A stretch of 64,000 bases of DNA, from the NCBI GenBank assembly GCA_021432635.1, contig MU270031.1, positions 1,154,508-1,218,507 of the forward strand, written 5' to 3'. The position numbers were made by a program, and so were the translations under genes. Source of the stretch: Thozetella sp. PMI_491. Taxonomy: Eukaryota > Ascomycota > Sordariomycetes > Chaetosphaeriales > Chaetosphaeriaceae. Positions 36,203 to 48,859 of this stretch are shown here, one piece after another (the first letter of the stretch is position 1; the number at the start of each line of letters is the position of its first letter). Below the pieces are notes generated by a model. That model had not been told where the DNA came from. It saw nothing but the letters and a program-made list of their open reading frames with translations, and made no database searches.

Positions 36203-37079
36203 GATTGGACGTGAGCGGGAATCCACAAGGGGTCGGGAAGAATATACATTAGGACCTGCGACTCTCCACGCGGGCGAGGGGTACATGGCGTCGCGTCGGA
36301 GTTTGGGTGCAGGTAGGCTTTTTAATAGTGCTCAAACAGGGAACTGTATAGGGATCGTGGCACTATGTTTAATACCAATTCCGTAGATACTGTACCCCCC
36401 GTATGTGATAAAACAGGTGTATAAGAGGGTACTCTTCTGGTTTCGCGCTGTGCCTAGCTGAGCGGATATGGGGGCTAGGATGGGTCAGTGAACACCCCAA
36501 CCTAACACCCTCTGAGAGACGATAATGTTTGCAAGTCGCCAAGGTATGTGAGGTCGAAAAGAAGGGTGAAATTCATCATACTTGTCATTATTCATCCCTG
36601 GATTCTATGGATCCGCCGACAACCAATTCTGACTGCTATCTGGGCGAGTTGACGCTCGCTTCACATGCACCCATAAATGCTACGTACGTCGCCCTAAGCA
36701 AGCCAGCCGAGTCCGACTCCCTCCTCGCTTCAGCTGTGGCCAGGATGTTTCAACAGCCCCATAAAGCACATGTAGGTTGCGGTGGTATTCCCCTTTGATT
36801 TCGCACGCGCCCAAAACGCCATACCTTGCCATCATGCCCTTTCCAGCCGCTTCTCCATCGGGGAGAAAAAAAAATAGATAGGCCACCAGTTCTCAAAACA
36901 CACGACCGGCACTTACTGTAGACACTGGATGTAGGCTGAGAGACTCTCTGCCTGCCAAGGGAAAAAAATGACGATGGTCGCATGTGTCATGCATCATATC
37001 GAGACGCGGCAACCCCATCTTCAAGAAGCAGTGGGCACTGCGCAATGTGCGATATAGTGCGCTGCGAAACGAACCGTTC
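36203..37079. other. Convergent 3' flanks
   Basis: Between the arrestin and SP-RING stop codons. No gene; ordinary composition. Confidence 0.5.
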
Positions 37080-40000
37080 TTAGTCATCGTCTAATATAAT
37101 GACCTCGACGGGTGCCGTAGTATTCTTGGCTGATGGGCCTGTCGAAGCCGACTGGCGGCTCCGTTTCGTCCGGGGCTCGTCATCGTCGTCGCTGTCGTCT
37201 TCCGTATCGGCCTCTACGACCGCATTCCAGGTTCCATCAGCCGCTACGGTCATGCGTTTTGCATGAAGCTTCTGATCCTGCTCGAGCTTCCGACGCACGC
37301 CCAAGAGGAACGAGTCCACGCGGAGGCTGCAAGGACGGGCGTCCTTGGAGCAAATAGGGCACTTCCACTTGTCTGGGCTCGAGGGTTCCTCGGTCTTGGG
37401 ACAGTCGCACTGAACTGTGTGATGGCACTTTCGCACCGATTTGGTGGGCCTGGTGTTCAGCCAAGTCTCCAGGTCGAAGCACTCTATATGAGTGCAGGAT
37501 GTGCCCCGCGCGGGAACCTGGAAGACGGTCGCGCTGAAGGGGTCGGCCAGGTCGACAGACAAGTCGGTCGCTTCAAATATGAGATCGCCGTCGTCGCTTC
37601 CACCCGTGCTGGCTAACCGTTTCTTGATTTCCTGTAATGTGGTGGCCTCTGGGATAACAGCTTCCTTCATGATTTGGTCGACGATACTGGAATGCCTGGC
37701 AGTCACAATCTCTTCGACGGCGAGGAAGTAGTGCCCTTGACCCTCACGCGGACTGGTCGGGATGGAGACTTGTAGCACATTCTCCCCAGCGACAATGAAT
37801 CTTGTAAGCTCCGTGGCGAGGTCCTTGCCATTGTGAGAGTGTCTCCGGATGGAGAGAGCAGAGTTGTTAAGCGACATGAATATATTCATGGGCCAGTACG
37901 TCTCGGTGGTTGCCCAAGCTTCGGGAGAAGGGGATGGTTCTAGTTTCGGGAGTTTACAGCACCGCACGCGCCATCGAAGTGAGCCATTGAAATGCTCAAT
38001 TACCGACAGTAGCTGGTTATCATGTCGAACACTGGTACTGATGCAAGCAAACTGCTCTTGTGTAACATGAAACGTAAACTTGCGCAAACGGTCCGCGAAA
38101 GGAACCGACACTGGGCCGACGGGGAGGGCTCGCGGGTACTGGTAATGGCGCTCAGGCTGCACATCGCTCGCTCCTGCGCCGCGCATTACCCTCTTGGGGC
38201 TACGCACATCGGCCTGGTGCAGCGCCATCAAGATTGACTTCTGTTCTGAGTGATCAAATGGCCACTCCGGCCGGGGTATCGCATGTCCTTTTCGCGGAAA
38301 CAGCGGGTCGGCGGCTGCCTGCGCTACCTTGTGTCGTGTATATGCGCCCGTAAGATTACGCCCGAAGAGTTCCGGAGTCATGGCAGCGGGCGAGCCGAGA
38401 GCGGACGTGTTTGGGTTGTTAACCAATGTAGGCATAAGGCTGCTGCCCGGTGTTAGCAGAGCCGACGGGAGAGCGCTTGTGCCTGGCTGAGAGATAGCCG
38501 GCGTCGATGGTATCACTGCCACTCTAGGAAAGGGCTGCGGCGGAATGACGCCGTTAGTCCCGGCCCAGATCTGCTGTGGTTGATATTGGACCTGTCCGGG
38601 TATAGTTTGGTAGCTGACAGTCTGCTGTGGGGAGATCTGGGGCTGATTGCTTATCCGAGTTTGACCCATACTCTGGTAGGCATTCCGAAACTGCGACCGA
38701 GCTTGCGGGCCCGACACGTTCGCGTGCGGCGGGAGATGTTGCACCATCTGATACTGAAGCTGTGCATGACCAATGCCCCCTTGCCCTGGGATTGGCCGCA
38801 AGATTGGAAGGGGCGGATGGCCGGCGGCTCCAAGCATTGCGGGCAAGTCTTGACAAGGCGGGACGCCGCTAAGGTTAGCAAACATATTGGGCTGCATCGG
38901 CCCAGACAGATGCTGCGCGGGACCAGCGAAACCAGCCTGGGCCATCACCGGGGACTGCTGAGCAGCCATGGAGGCACCTAGAGGAGGGACGGGGTACGAC
39001 GACCGGCGAGCACCATTTGAAAGCATGCTGTGCGGCGAAGGGATCGGGCTGGCCGAGATTTGCGGCGCGAACTGGCTGGCAAATTGCGGAGATGCTAACA
39101 GAGATGGTGAATGAGAAGTGGAAGCAGTAGGCGAGGGGGCGGGGACCGGTCTTGTCGTGGCTTGAGTAACGACTTTCTGGTACCATTGAATCAAAAGGGC
39201 ATTGCGGCTCTTTATGCCGGCTTCTTGTTCCGAAAAATCTGAGCTTGAAAGTGGTATTCGAAAGAGGCCGGTATGATCATCTCGATTCCGCCTTTGGTCC
39301 TTTCGAAACGCCTGGTCGAGCTGGGCACCGAAATGGCCGTCTGTTACGCCTAAGCTTCGGCGGGAAGCCGTAAATAGTATTTTTTGGAGGCAAGGGGAAT
39401 GGCATGAGAGATGGACGAGGAGTTCTTCCACCAAGTAGGGATATCGCCTAGCATAAGCTTGTCCAGTGAGAGGTAGATAATTTTTCGACAGCTGCTGTAG
39501 AAACACTGCCGCTCCCCTGATGACAGTCGGGTAGTTAGTTTGCTGGACTAGATCCTGAAGGTTGGCTGGGAAATCCCGAAACCAAGACCAATGCATCTCC
39601 ACCATGTTCTCGTTCTTCTTAAGAACTTGCTCAATGATGGAGAAGGCGTTATTCGCTACCTCCGGCTGAAGGCAGAGATAAGATATGGCCTCTTGCCGGT
39701 TCGAGGACCAGATGCAAAACAGCTGGTGCAGAGCAACAAAGATGCCATCTTCACATGCGCACGCTTCTCGAACGAGTTGCAGCCTTGGGCCCTCGATTTC
39801 GGGGTTCATCGCCTCGCTGCCACCGCAGCTCTGTGCCCAGGCGTCGAGCTTTGGAATAAATTGTGAGTAGCTGAGGGTGAAGACACCTTGGGCTGGGTTC
39901 CTATGGCGCGTCAGTTCCGCATGAAGATCTCTAGATCCGCCAAGGCGTCGGGTGGACTATGGGACGTACTCAGTGCGACGTCGCTTGGAAGGGGGCCCCC

Positions 40001-40837
40001 CATTCTGATCCTGTATGGTTGGGCTTGCCATAGTGGGCGACTCGATTCCATTGAAGGTGACCGAAGCCCCAACTGCTAGCTGCTGATCTTGTTGTAATGG
40101 TTGTGGCTGTTGGCTCGGGCGAGTCACCGGGCCTGCGCTGTAGACGTTTGGGGGAAAGTTCGCGGTGACTGGTGAAGGGGTCATTGGATTCACCGGAGTT
40201 TGCGGGAAGGGCGCATCCGGTGCGGAGGGGCCGCCGACCGGAATAGTCCTCCCAGCTGAGGTTCGCCCCGCAAAGTTAAGAAAATCTTGCCTTGGGGCGG
40301 GTGGCATAGTGTCATCATGGACAAATCGGGCTTCCGTGACGGGTAGGCTGGGAGGGGCATCGACTTGCGCGGTGCTAGGCATGTCGGGGAGCGAGTTGGC
40401 TCGTGGGTTGGGGCTATCGAGAGCGTTCGAGACGGCGGGGCTTGGTTCGTCGCTCGGCGCGGGGGAGGGAAGCACTTGGGCAGGTCTGCGCATTGCGTTA
40501 GCACCACATTCATCATTCATCCACAAGGTCTGGCGATATGTTGACACTGGACAGGCTGGCATGGGACCTAGAATCGTCTAGGACGCATCCAACCTCCGCG
40601 ACCTGGAGACAGAGCCCACCTGGTGGGCTAGAGAGATCCTTACTGCTGAATGGGAGGCGCACTGAATGGCTGTGGATGTGTCTGGATGATCGACTTGGCG
40701 GCGCTGAGTGCACCAGTCATCCATGGTCGCTGCGTCCCCCCAAAGAGTGTCTGCACAGTCGCGTTGGCCGAGGCGATCTGCCAAGGGTCGCCTGGCGTCT
40801 GGTGGATTCTCCTCCCCCCGTTTGGAAGCGAGGGCAT
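37080..40837 (-). CDS. SP-RING (MIZ-type) zinc-finger protein, probable SUMO E3 ligase
   Basis: Three exons, 40644-40837, 39970-40485 and 37080-39900, give 1176 residues. The ATG at 40835-40837 is the first in its frame (upstream only TTG). Junctions: PPIQ-Q-PAQVLP (158 nt intron) and KRRRT-E-NPAQGVFTLSYSQF (69 nt, GTACGT donor). A helical N-terminal half is followed by a 350-residue Gln/Pro-rich linker, a structured region (FTFHVTQEQFACISTSVRH, WPMNIFMSLNN) like the PINIT-side domain of PIAS proteins, then the SP-RING. Its ligand set is GTSCTHIECFD (C1039, H1041, C1044) and WKCPIC (C1084, C1087), the SP-RING pattern for E2 contact. The C-terminus is acidic, then basic (TKRSRQ), and ends with VEVIILDDD, a textbook SUMO-interacting motif. 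A SUMO ligase in the nucleus is the likely role; substrates unknown. Confidence 0.87.
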
Positions 40838-42953
40838 GATAGAGAGATGGCGTATTGCCCTGATGCGGCCGGTCTGGGATGCTGGGGCTCCCAAGCAGGG
40901 CGCGCATCAACTGGCTTTCTCGGTCGTCTTGGAGCGCACCGATGCCAGCAAACCGTGGGAGGCGGACAGGTTCGGTCAGGATCTTGGTCCCATAGCGTAT
41001 GAGCAAGCGGAGCCGAGAAACGCCAGAAGCAGAGAGGACTTGGTCCTGGGGCCGGGGCGGGAAGGTGCGAAAGCTCCAGGACGTGAGCGACAGAAAGGTG
41101 CGCAGGGCAGGCGCGAAGCAATTCCTTTAGCGTTTGAACGCGAGATGGACAAAGTGGATGGCCCTAAGGAGGCGCCAGCCTCGAAATTCTACGGGGTTTC
41201 CTTTCAGGAGGGTATTAAAAATAATAATAAAAAATACTTGTCAATGGGAGCGACAAGCCCTGCAAAGGGTTGGGGCGGAAGGGGGCGGCAGCACCACCTT
41301 TGCCTGAGGGGGTCGATGAGGTGAAGTTGGGAGAAGCGTGCCCGGCCATGAGGCTCTCGCCAGAGTTGACTACTCAGTACCCTGGCTTGTCTGACCCCCC
41401 CCGGGCGGCCTTCTCGGCTTGGCTTTGTTCGATCCAGGCTATTTACGCGCTAGTGGGGACGGCCAGCGACAGGCGTGACGGTCGGTATGCGCTGAGCTGC
41501 TTGAGCACCTTGTGCACCTAACCCATGAAGCGCCCCCCTTCCCACTTTTCCTTCCCCTCTCTCCTCTCCAAGGCCCACCCACTTGTCACCCACTGGTCAC
41601 CCACTGACACCCGATCTGCCTCGCTCATGAGGCGGGCGGCCTATGCTCGGCAAGCCTGCGCACCAAACCACCGACCCTCTCTCGCTCCCCCCCTGTTCCA
41701 CCAAGTAGACATATCGGCATCTCACGTAGGACTGCAGCGCAGGTGGCCCAGCCAGGTTCACCTTTGGGTCTCGACGTGCCAGAATCGCTCGGCACCGGGG
41801 GAAGAGGGAGGAAGAAGAAATTGTGACGACGCTACTGGCAATCTCTCTTGCGGCCAGAGGCGCGCACGCACGGCGAACTACCGTCGATACGGCGGCTCGA
41901 CATGCAGGACAGCATGCAACCAATCCTGAGATTCAGGTAACATCCATCCCGTTGCCTACGGCGGGTGGGACGACCATACCCCCTGCCTCTCTTTCCCTTC
42001 TCCGGCAACAGACTGCCGCTCGCGTGCGTCTGCCGACGCTCTTCGCGGGAAGTAAGCTGAGAAGCTGATGGCAGCCGCTTTGTCAAATGCTGGCCCGCAG
42101 TGCATTTATTGATTGCTTTGGGCGATTGATCACTCCGTTTGGAAGCTCACCGACTGCAGAGATCTGACGCCTCGCCTGCTCGTTTCAGCTAGGATGAGAC
42201 AAACACCAACGAACGGACCAGCGCCAACGAATCCTGGGCTGGGCTGCCACAAGGTGACGAGCAGCCAGCAAGGACCGAGGTCTCGCCCTTGCGGCAACCT
42301 GCAGCCCGGCAACGCAGGCCCGTAACCGACAGAGACACCATCTTGGCAGCAAGAGCCCAAGAGGCAGCCATGCTGCGAGCGCAAACAAGCAGCAAGGCTC
42401 AGTTGTTGCCGCTAAGGATTTGGGGGAGCAGAGGATCCTGCGAGGGATTCCGCCTTGGAAACACGTCTCGTTTGCTGTTCCAACCCGGCCCCTTCTTCTC
42501 CAAAGGATACGAATTCCTGGTAGGTAACGTGACGCATCCGGTAGTCATTTTAGGTACGCCACATGTTCTTAGCAGTACGACCTCGGTACGGCGCTCGCAG
42601 ATCGAATTTTGAGAATCATGTCTCCGCCTGCCGCACCCAAGTTGGTAAGAAATTGTGCCAGGTCTCGACGGCCTCATACTCCCTAGTCCTCAAGGTACAA
42701 TATGGCTGCAGTGGAGTGGGCGCCAATGTGGCGGGCAAGTGGATCCTTCTGGCGAGCAGGCGCAAGGCAGGTTAGGCTATGGTCAGACGCACGGGCCACA
42801 TTCTTATCTCGGTGGGGCAATAGGGTGATAACGAGCGATAGCGATAGCTGGCTACGCAAAAAAAAAAGTTTATCGTACTTGGGTCTGAGATGTGTGTGTG
42901 AACTGCTTCTACTCTTCACCAAGAAACCCCCCCTCCCACGACGGCCCAGGACA
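40838..42953. promoter_or_regulatory. Divergent promoter region of the SP-RING and utp15 genes
   Basis: 2.1 kb with no gene. An ATG at 42702 lies in frame with utp15 and is discussed as a finding. An A10-G-TTT tract at about 42858-42871 lies roughly 90 bp before the utp15 ATG and may act as a nucleosome-excluding element (inference). Confidence 0.45.
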
Positions 42954-44618
42954 ATGGCAGCTGAAGCTCTCCCACTGCCCCAATTGAGGCTGCCGTCCGC
43001 ACCCAATCCGGTCTCGGCCGAGCAGCGGTACTGGAAGTCGTTCAAAAACCAAAAGTCACACACCTCCACCGCCTCATGGCCCATCAGTCACATCAGCTTC
43101 CCCGCCGCGGGCCTGGCCTCCAGCTCGCTCACAGCGGCCACCAAGTCGAACGACCTGTTCGCCGTGACGGCAGGGCCACGCGTCGATTTGTTCTCGATCC
43201 GCAAGCGAGAGCTTGTCAAGACGATCGGCCGCTTTGACAGCGAGGCACACAGCGGCGAGATTCGCCCCGACGGACGGATCCTCCTCGCTGGCGATGGCTC
43301 CGGCAAGATCCAGACCTTTGATGTCGCGAACGGCAGCCGAGCGGTCCAACTTAAGACGTGGCAGATCAAGCACAAGCTCCCCGTGTGGGTGACAAAGTGG
43401 TGCCCGACGGACCTCACCTCGTTCATGAGCGCTTCCGACGACAAGGCCGTGAGGTTGTGGGAGCTGTCGTCCAACGACCCCACGAGAGTTTTCAACGGGC
43501 ATTCCGACTACGTGCGCTCCGGTGCGTTTATGCCTGGGTCTGGCGGCAACCTCGTGGTGTCTGGGTCCTACGACGAGACGGTCAGGGTATGGGACGCGCG
43601 CGCCCCGAAAGGCTCGGTCTTGACGTTCAAGCACGCCGACCCGATCGAAGAAGTGCTTCCGCTCAACGGGACCACGATACTCGCCGCGGCGGGGAGCAAC
43701 ATCTCGGTTCTCGACCTGGTTGCGGCCAAGCCGCTGCGCCTCATCTCGAATCATCAGAGGACTGTCACATCTCTCTGCCTCGCATCCAACAGCACACGTG
43801 TGATCAGCGGTGGGCTCGATGGACATGTGAAGGTGTTTGAGACGACGGGGTGGAACGTCGTGGCGGGGTCCAAGTACCCGAGCCCCATTCTGTCGCTCTC
43901 TGTGGTCTCTGCTGGAGCGAACCACGACGACCGACACTTGGTGGTGGGAATGCAGTCGGGCGTCCTCTCAGTCCGCACGCGCCTTACTGGGGCCGCCGCC
44001 GACAAGGAGCGTGGCCGCGCCGCAGAGCTGGCTGCATTTGACCTCGGGCGTGAGGCATTGGCCAAGTTTGACAAACATGCCGACAAGAAAAAGCAAGAGG
44101 CGAGCAGCATGCGCACTATGGAGATGCTCGGCGAGGGCGTGGATGCTGTCATCGAGGTACATCAGGTCGGGGCGAACGGAAAGCGGAAGCGTAGGATCGC
44201 GGAAAAGCCATGGGAATATGACCTCCGCCACGGCCGGTACGCCCAGGCACTTGACGCCGTGATCGATACGTCGGCCTCGACCTACCAGCCTCTCACCGCA
44301 CTCACGCTGCTCATGGCGCTGCGGCATCGCTCTGCCTTGCGGGAAGCTCTTGAGGGGAGAGACGAGGTCACAGTTCAACCAATCATGCGCTGGATCAGCA
44401 AGTACATTACCGATTCTCGCTATGTCGGCGTATGCACCGACGTCGCCCTGCACCTTATGGACCTGTATTCGGAGTACCTCGATGCCAGCCCCGAGATGGC
44501 GGCGGCCTTCAACATCCTGCGGGGGCGGGTCACACGAGAAGTCGAGAAGGCTCAGATGGCCATTATGACAAACGGCATGGTGGAGAGCCTGATGATGGGG
44601 GCGCTCACAGACGGTTAG
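42954..44618 (+). CDS. utp15: U3 snoRNP-associated protein Utp15 (t-UTP/UtpA subunit)
   Basis: WD40 subunit of the UtpA subcomplex, which binds nascent pre-rRNA in the nucleolus and is needed for 18S production (family knowledge). Intronless, 554 residues from the ATG in ACAATGGCA. The frame is open 252 bp further up to an ATG at 42702, but the homology-like start (PLPQLRLPSAPNPVSAEQRYWKSFK) fits 42954. Seven-blade WD40 region of about 30-340 (HSGEIRPDGRILLAGDGSG, FMSASDDKAVRLWELSS, GHSDYVRSGAF, VVSGSYDETVRVWDAR, ISGGLDGHVKVFE). The C-terminal Utp15 helical domain spans about 390-540 (KPWEYDLRHGRYAQALDAVI, QPIMRWISKYITDSRY), ending near MVESLMMG. Length is slightly above yeast Utp15. Confidence 0.94.
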   Translation: MAAEALPLPQLRLPSAPNPVSAEQRYWKSFKNQKSHTSTASWPISHISFPAAGLASSSLTAATKSNDLFAVTAGPRVDLFSIRKRELVKTIGRFDSEAHSGEIRPDGRILLAGDGSGKIQTFDVANGSRAVQLKTWQIKHKLPVWVTKWCPTDLTSFMSASDDKAVRLWELSSNDPTRVFNGHSDYVRSGAFMPGSGGNLVVSGSYDETVRVWDARAPKGSVLTFKHADPIEEVLPLNGTTILAAAGSNISVLDLVAAKPLRLISNHQRTVTSLCLASNSTRVISGGLDGHVKVFETTGWNVVAGSKYPSPILSLSVVSAGANHDDRHLVVGMQSGVLSVRTRLTGAAADKERGRAAELAAFDLGREALAKFDKHADKKKQEASSMRTMEMLGEGVDAVIEVHQVGANGKRKRRIAEKPWEYDLRHGRYAQALDAVIDTSASTYQPLTALTLLMALRHRSALREALEGRDEVTVQPIMRWISKYITDSRYVGVCTDVALHLMDLYSEYLDASPEMAAAFNILRGRVTREVEKAQMAIMTNGMVESLMMGALTDG

Positions 44619-45365
44619 CTGTATCATGCTCCTGAAGTAGAAGGTGGCGGCATCTTTCCGCCCCATACGGTGGCTTGTGTGCATTGCGTCGGCGTTACGG
44701 GAGCCGGAAAAGGGAACCCAAAAAGATAGGCTGGCTTTGGTTGGTGTATGTTCTCTCGAAGATATCCGCACCCCACGAGTAATTTATAAGACACCTCAAA
44801 GTGAACTAAGGAGACATTTGGCTGGCTCTCCATCGTCTGGCATGCTGCTCCGGAGCGACGGCCGGCCAACTATCGGCGCCGGCCGGGGCATCACGCCCTC
44901 CGTAAGACTCCGTAAGGCTTAGCCGAAAGGGGGGCGGGCCGAAACGGTCAGGTTCATAGTCCTCTCGGCGCGTCTCGCACTAGCACACGTCGCCTATAGG
45001 ATTTGCTATCTTGTGTGTTGTGATTGGGAAATTTTTATCGGCTCCTTCGCGTCAAACCGGGGGGCCAAGCCGACCGACAGGGTGCGTGTTTTTTTTTTTT
45101 CTTCTCGTGGCAGGGGTATCCGTATACGCACATACGGGCCTTGCATTGTGTTAATAAGGCCGTTTCTGGACCTACTAGTTCTCTGTAGGAGCCAATGGGC
45201 CTCGGAGCTGACTTCTGAGGGTTGCTTGGGCTCTAATAAATGCTATTGGGACGACCTTGCCAGGCCCTATGATAAGTAATCGAGGCTGCTCACCACTTTA
45301 CTCAGCTGGTAGCCTCACTGCCGCACCCACAACACCGCTCGGGACGTGCTGGGGCTACGGTGACG
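44619..45365. other. Intergenic, with a T12 tract
   Basis: Between two plus-strand genes. A T12 run at 45089-45100 lies 265 bp upstream of the next ATG. No gene seen. Confidence 0.5.
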
Positions 45366-48300
45366 ATGGCCGAAAACGATAAGAATACAATGGCTGAAGG
45401 GAGCTCAAATGCAGCACCGGAGGCGACGTCCTCTCCGACTGCGCCTAAAGCGGTCCTGGCTATAGATTCGCTAGGGACGCAGCCGTCTGGTAATTCCGCT
45501 CAAGATGCGACTGAGGCTGCCGGCTCGCAGCCAGGAGAGAAGAAGGGTATGCAGGAAGACAGCGACGACGAAGAAAAGAGGAAGAAGGAGAGGGCAACGA
45601 AACTTGGCATGTTGGCCTTGCTCGCTAAGCAGTCGTTCAAGTGAGTCTCTCCGGCGGTGCTATGATTATCGCGCTGTGAGGCACACTGACCACGCGGTCG
45701 TCCGCTCAGAGCCGCCCTCGCGCCCACCGTCGGCCTGGCGATCCTCCAGTCCAGCGTCGTAACCGGGTACTTCACCAACGTCGGCTACCTCATGCCTATC
45801 GCTTCTATCTTCGCCGTGCCAATGCTCCCGCGGGCACGCTTCATGCAGGGCCTCGCCGTGAACACGGTGCTGGTCTGCCTCTCTGCCGCGGTCAACCTGC
45901 TTGCCATGTACACCTGCATCGAAGCGCGCAAGAACACGACGGTCCCCGGGGCCACCGCAGCCCCCCTTGGCCCCGGTCTGCCGCCGTACAACTCGTCGCA
46001 GTCCGCGGTGGCCGCCATCTGGCTCTTCGTGCAGGTGTGGTGCGTTAACACGGCCCGCGCGCGCTGGCCGTCCCTCATGCTCCCGGCGGTCGTCTACACC
46101 ATCATCGCGAGCTCGGCGCTGAGCTCGGTCGTGGTTATGACCCAATTCTCTTTGGCAGAGCGCTTAATCCGGCAGATGCTCGTGGCCATGCTCGGCGCCT
46201 TTGCCCTCGCCTTGGCCGCGAGCCTGCTGGTCTTTCCCCTGAGCTGCCGGACCATGGCGTTTGGGAAGGTTGCGCAGCTGATGGAAGCGTTCAAGGGGAT
46301 ACTGTGCGCTCAGGTGGCACACGCGGGCACTTATGCCGGCAGCGGCGACGAGGGCAGCGCCGAGGAGAGCCCCGCGGAGAAAGAAGGCGTGAAGAAGCAG
46401 AAAAAGGCCAAGAAGCGGCAGTGGGGGCCCGAAGAAGCCAGCCCCGAAGCGCAGGCTCTCCGAGATGCTTCGCAGGCCGCCATCCAGCTCTTCGGAGCTC
46501 TGGGGACCGACATAGAGACGGCGCAGAGCGAGTTCTTCTGGGGCAAGCTTCGGTCTGGCGACCTTAAGACCCTGCAGGACCGGCTACGTGACTGCCTCAT
46601 CCCCATCTCGGGAATGCAGTCCGTCATCGACATCTCAACACGAGCGTTGGATGAATGGAGCCAGCTGGTGGACGATGATAGCCTGCCGCAATCTGAACAA
46701 CCCTGGGCCCGGGCCATCGCGCAGCTGCAAGAGCCCCTCGCCATACTAACGGGCATAGTTGCTGAAGGCCTCGATCACGGCGGCATGGTGCTAGAGATAA
46801 TACCCAAGCCGAAAGGAGATACAAAAATGAAGGGTGCAGAGGAAGGTTCGCGGCGTCCTGGAGATGCAGGTTTCGCGCAGACAATCGAGGCGCGCCTCGA
46901 GACTCTCAAGTCCCAAACAAGGGCCATCGCCAGGTCCCTAACTCGAGCTGTTGACGAAGCACAGCGGGCGGCTGGAAACGGTGGCCGCTTGGACAACAAG
47001 CGAAGCCCTCCACCACAGCTCCTCCTCTTTCTCCATATGGACACGCTCATGCAAGCGACCGCCCAGTCCATCCTCACCTTCGTCCAATTTGCCGATTCCA
47101 AGGTCGCGGACGGAACGATGGCGCACAACCGGCTGGTATTCCCGAACTGGTTCCAGCTACGCACCTTCTTCTCGAATATCTTCTCCAGGGACGAGACCCA
47201 GGCCGAGCAAGGGGAGGACACGGTGACCAAGGCTCCCTTGGGCATGTCATATATGGGAGACAGCTTCACCCGGCATCGCGACCCCGAGCACCTCCCAGCG
47301 ACTACGGTGCTACAGAAGCTCGGGACCTTGGTGTCTAAGATTTGGCACTTTATTGGTTCGGAAGAGTCCGCGAACGGGCTCCGGGCGGCGTGCGCGGTCA
47401 TGAGCGTCGCAATCGTCAACTATCTCGAGCCGAGCCAATACTTCTTCCTGCAACACCGGCTGGTGTGGGCGGAGACGATCATCATCCTCGGCATGGCAAC
47501 CTCCACCGGCGCGAACCTCTTTGGGCTCGTGATTCGTATTGTGGGTACGGCGGCGGGCATGGTCGCGGCGCTGCTGTCGTGGTACATACCGAATCAGAAC
47601 GTACCGGGCATCCTGGTGGTTCAGTTCATTCTCATGCTGGTGCTGTACGCATGTGTGATGCTCTTCCCGACCTTGCTGCAGGGCTTTTTCATCGGTACGT
47701 ATTGCGGTGTTTAGATGGCCCCTTTCAACTTCATCCGTGGCCCACGGATGGACAGTCGCCCTCGATTGGTGCTCAAGTGCTCAATTCGAGGTCCAAAGGC
47801 TTGTCTCAGCCTAGTTTAAGGGAATTACTAACCATGGATGTTGCTAGCCGTCGTTACTACGGTCATGATCACGGGCTATGAGCTACAAATTGGCGTCCTG
47901 GGCCCAGCCGCTTTGACCACGGGGCTGCAAGAGTACCTCCCCATCTACGAGCTTGCCCCGTATCGTCTCGCTACAGTGGTCGTAGGCTGCCTGGTCGGCT
48001 TCATCTGGACCGTATTCCCGTACCCGGTCACGGAGCGCCGGATCATCCGAATAGAGATGGCTCGCGTCCTGTATCTGCTCGCCGAGACGTCCGGCGTGAC
48101 ACATTCGTCGATAGAATGGCACGTCAATGAGAAGTTCGGTCTGCAGAGCGCCGAAGACAAGGAGGCGCTGGAGAAGCTGGCCCAGATCCGCGAGAAGCTC
48201 TTCCGTAAGCTTTTCGTCGCGCTACCCGACCTGCGACAGCATGTGGATTTGCAGAAGTGGGAGCCGGTGCTCGGTGGGCCGTGGCCTGCCGATGTGTACA

Positions 48301-48859
48301 AGAGCATGATTGTGAAAGCATCTCGGTAGGTTCCCTTCTTTCCACCTTCTGGAGACCAGGCCCCGCCACCAGGGTCGGCTAGATATGACACTGAACATGC
48401 CGCAGCATTACCAACTGCCTCAGCTTGGCCTCCTACATCAGCTTCCACGCGCCGGACCTCAGCGAGGAAGAGATGGCCCGCTGGAAGGGCACATCAGAGC
48501 ACTTGTTGGCGCAGATGAAGACCGCCATGCACTCAGTCACTTCGGTACTGGCCCTGGCGTCCAGCTCGCTGCATTCAGGCCGCAGCCTCCCCCCGTTCAT
48601 CCCCTTGCCAAAGGCGAACGAGATGGAGCCTATTTTCCGGGCTTTGCCCAACATGTCGACGCTGGCAGACGAGGACGACGCCCAGCTGCCTAACTACGCA
48701 GCGTTCGCAGTGCGCGAGGTCTGCCTGTACTTTGTTGGCCGGGATCTAAAAGGCCTCGTGGACGAGGTCAGCAAGCTGGTGGGCACTGTGGACTTCGGCA
48801 TGGGCTACGCCGTAGATGTGGAGGCGGGGTCCCAGGCCACCATTACTGGCCGACGTTGA
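45366..48859 (+). CDS. Aromatic acid exporter / Bre4-type multi-pass membrane protein
   Basis: Belongs to the fungal ArAE/DUF2421 group that includes yeast Bre4 (brefeldin A sensitivity); related to bacterial aromatic-acid efflux proteins, actual substrate unknown. Four exons, 45366-45640, 45710-47694, 47848-48325 and 48406-48859, give 1063 residues. Introns are 69, 153 and 80 nt, GT-AG; the junctions read QSF-KAALAPT, FFI-AVVTTVM and KAS-RITNC. An acidic cytosolic N-terminus of about 90 residues precedes a first membrane block (AILQSSVVTGYFTN through LAASLLVFPLSCR). A large soluble helical middle carries a Lys-rich patch (KKQKKAKKRQ). The second block (NGLRAACAVMSVAIVNYLE through GCLVGFIWTVFPYPVTER) is followed by a cytosolic C-terminal domain. 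The two half-blocks give about 10-12 helices, as in the family. Start ATG chosen over an upstream GTG. Confidence 0.88.
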
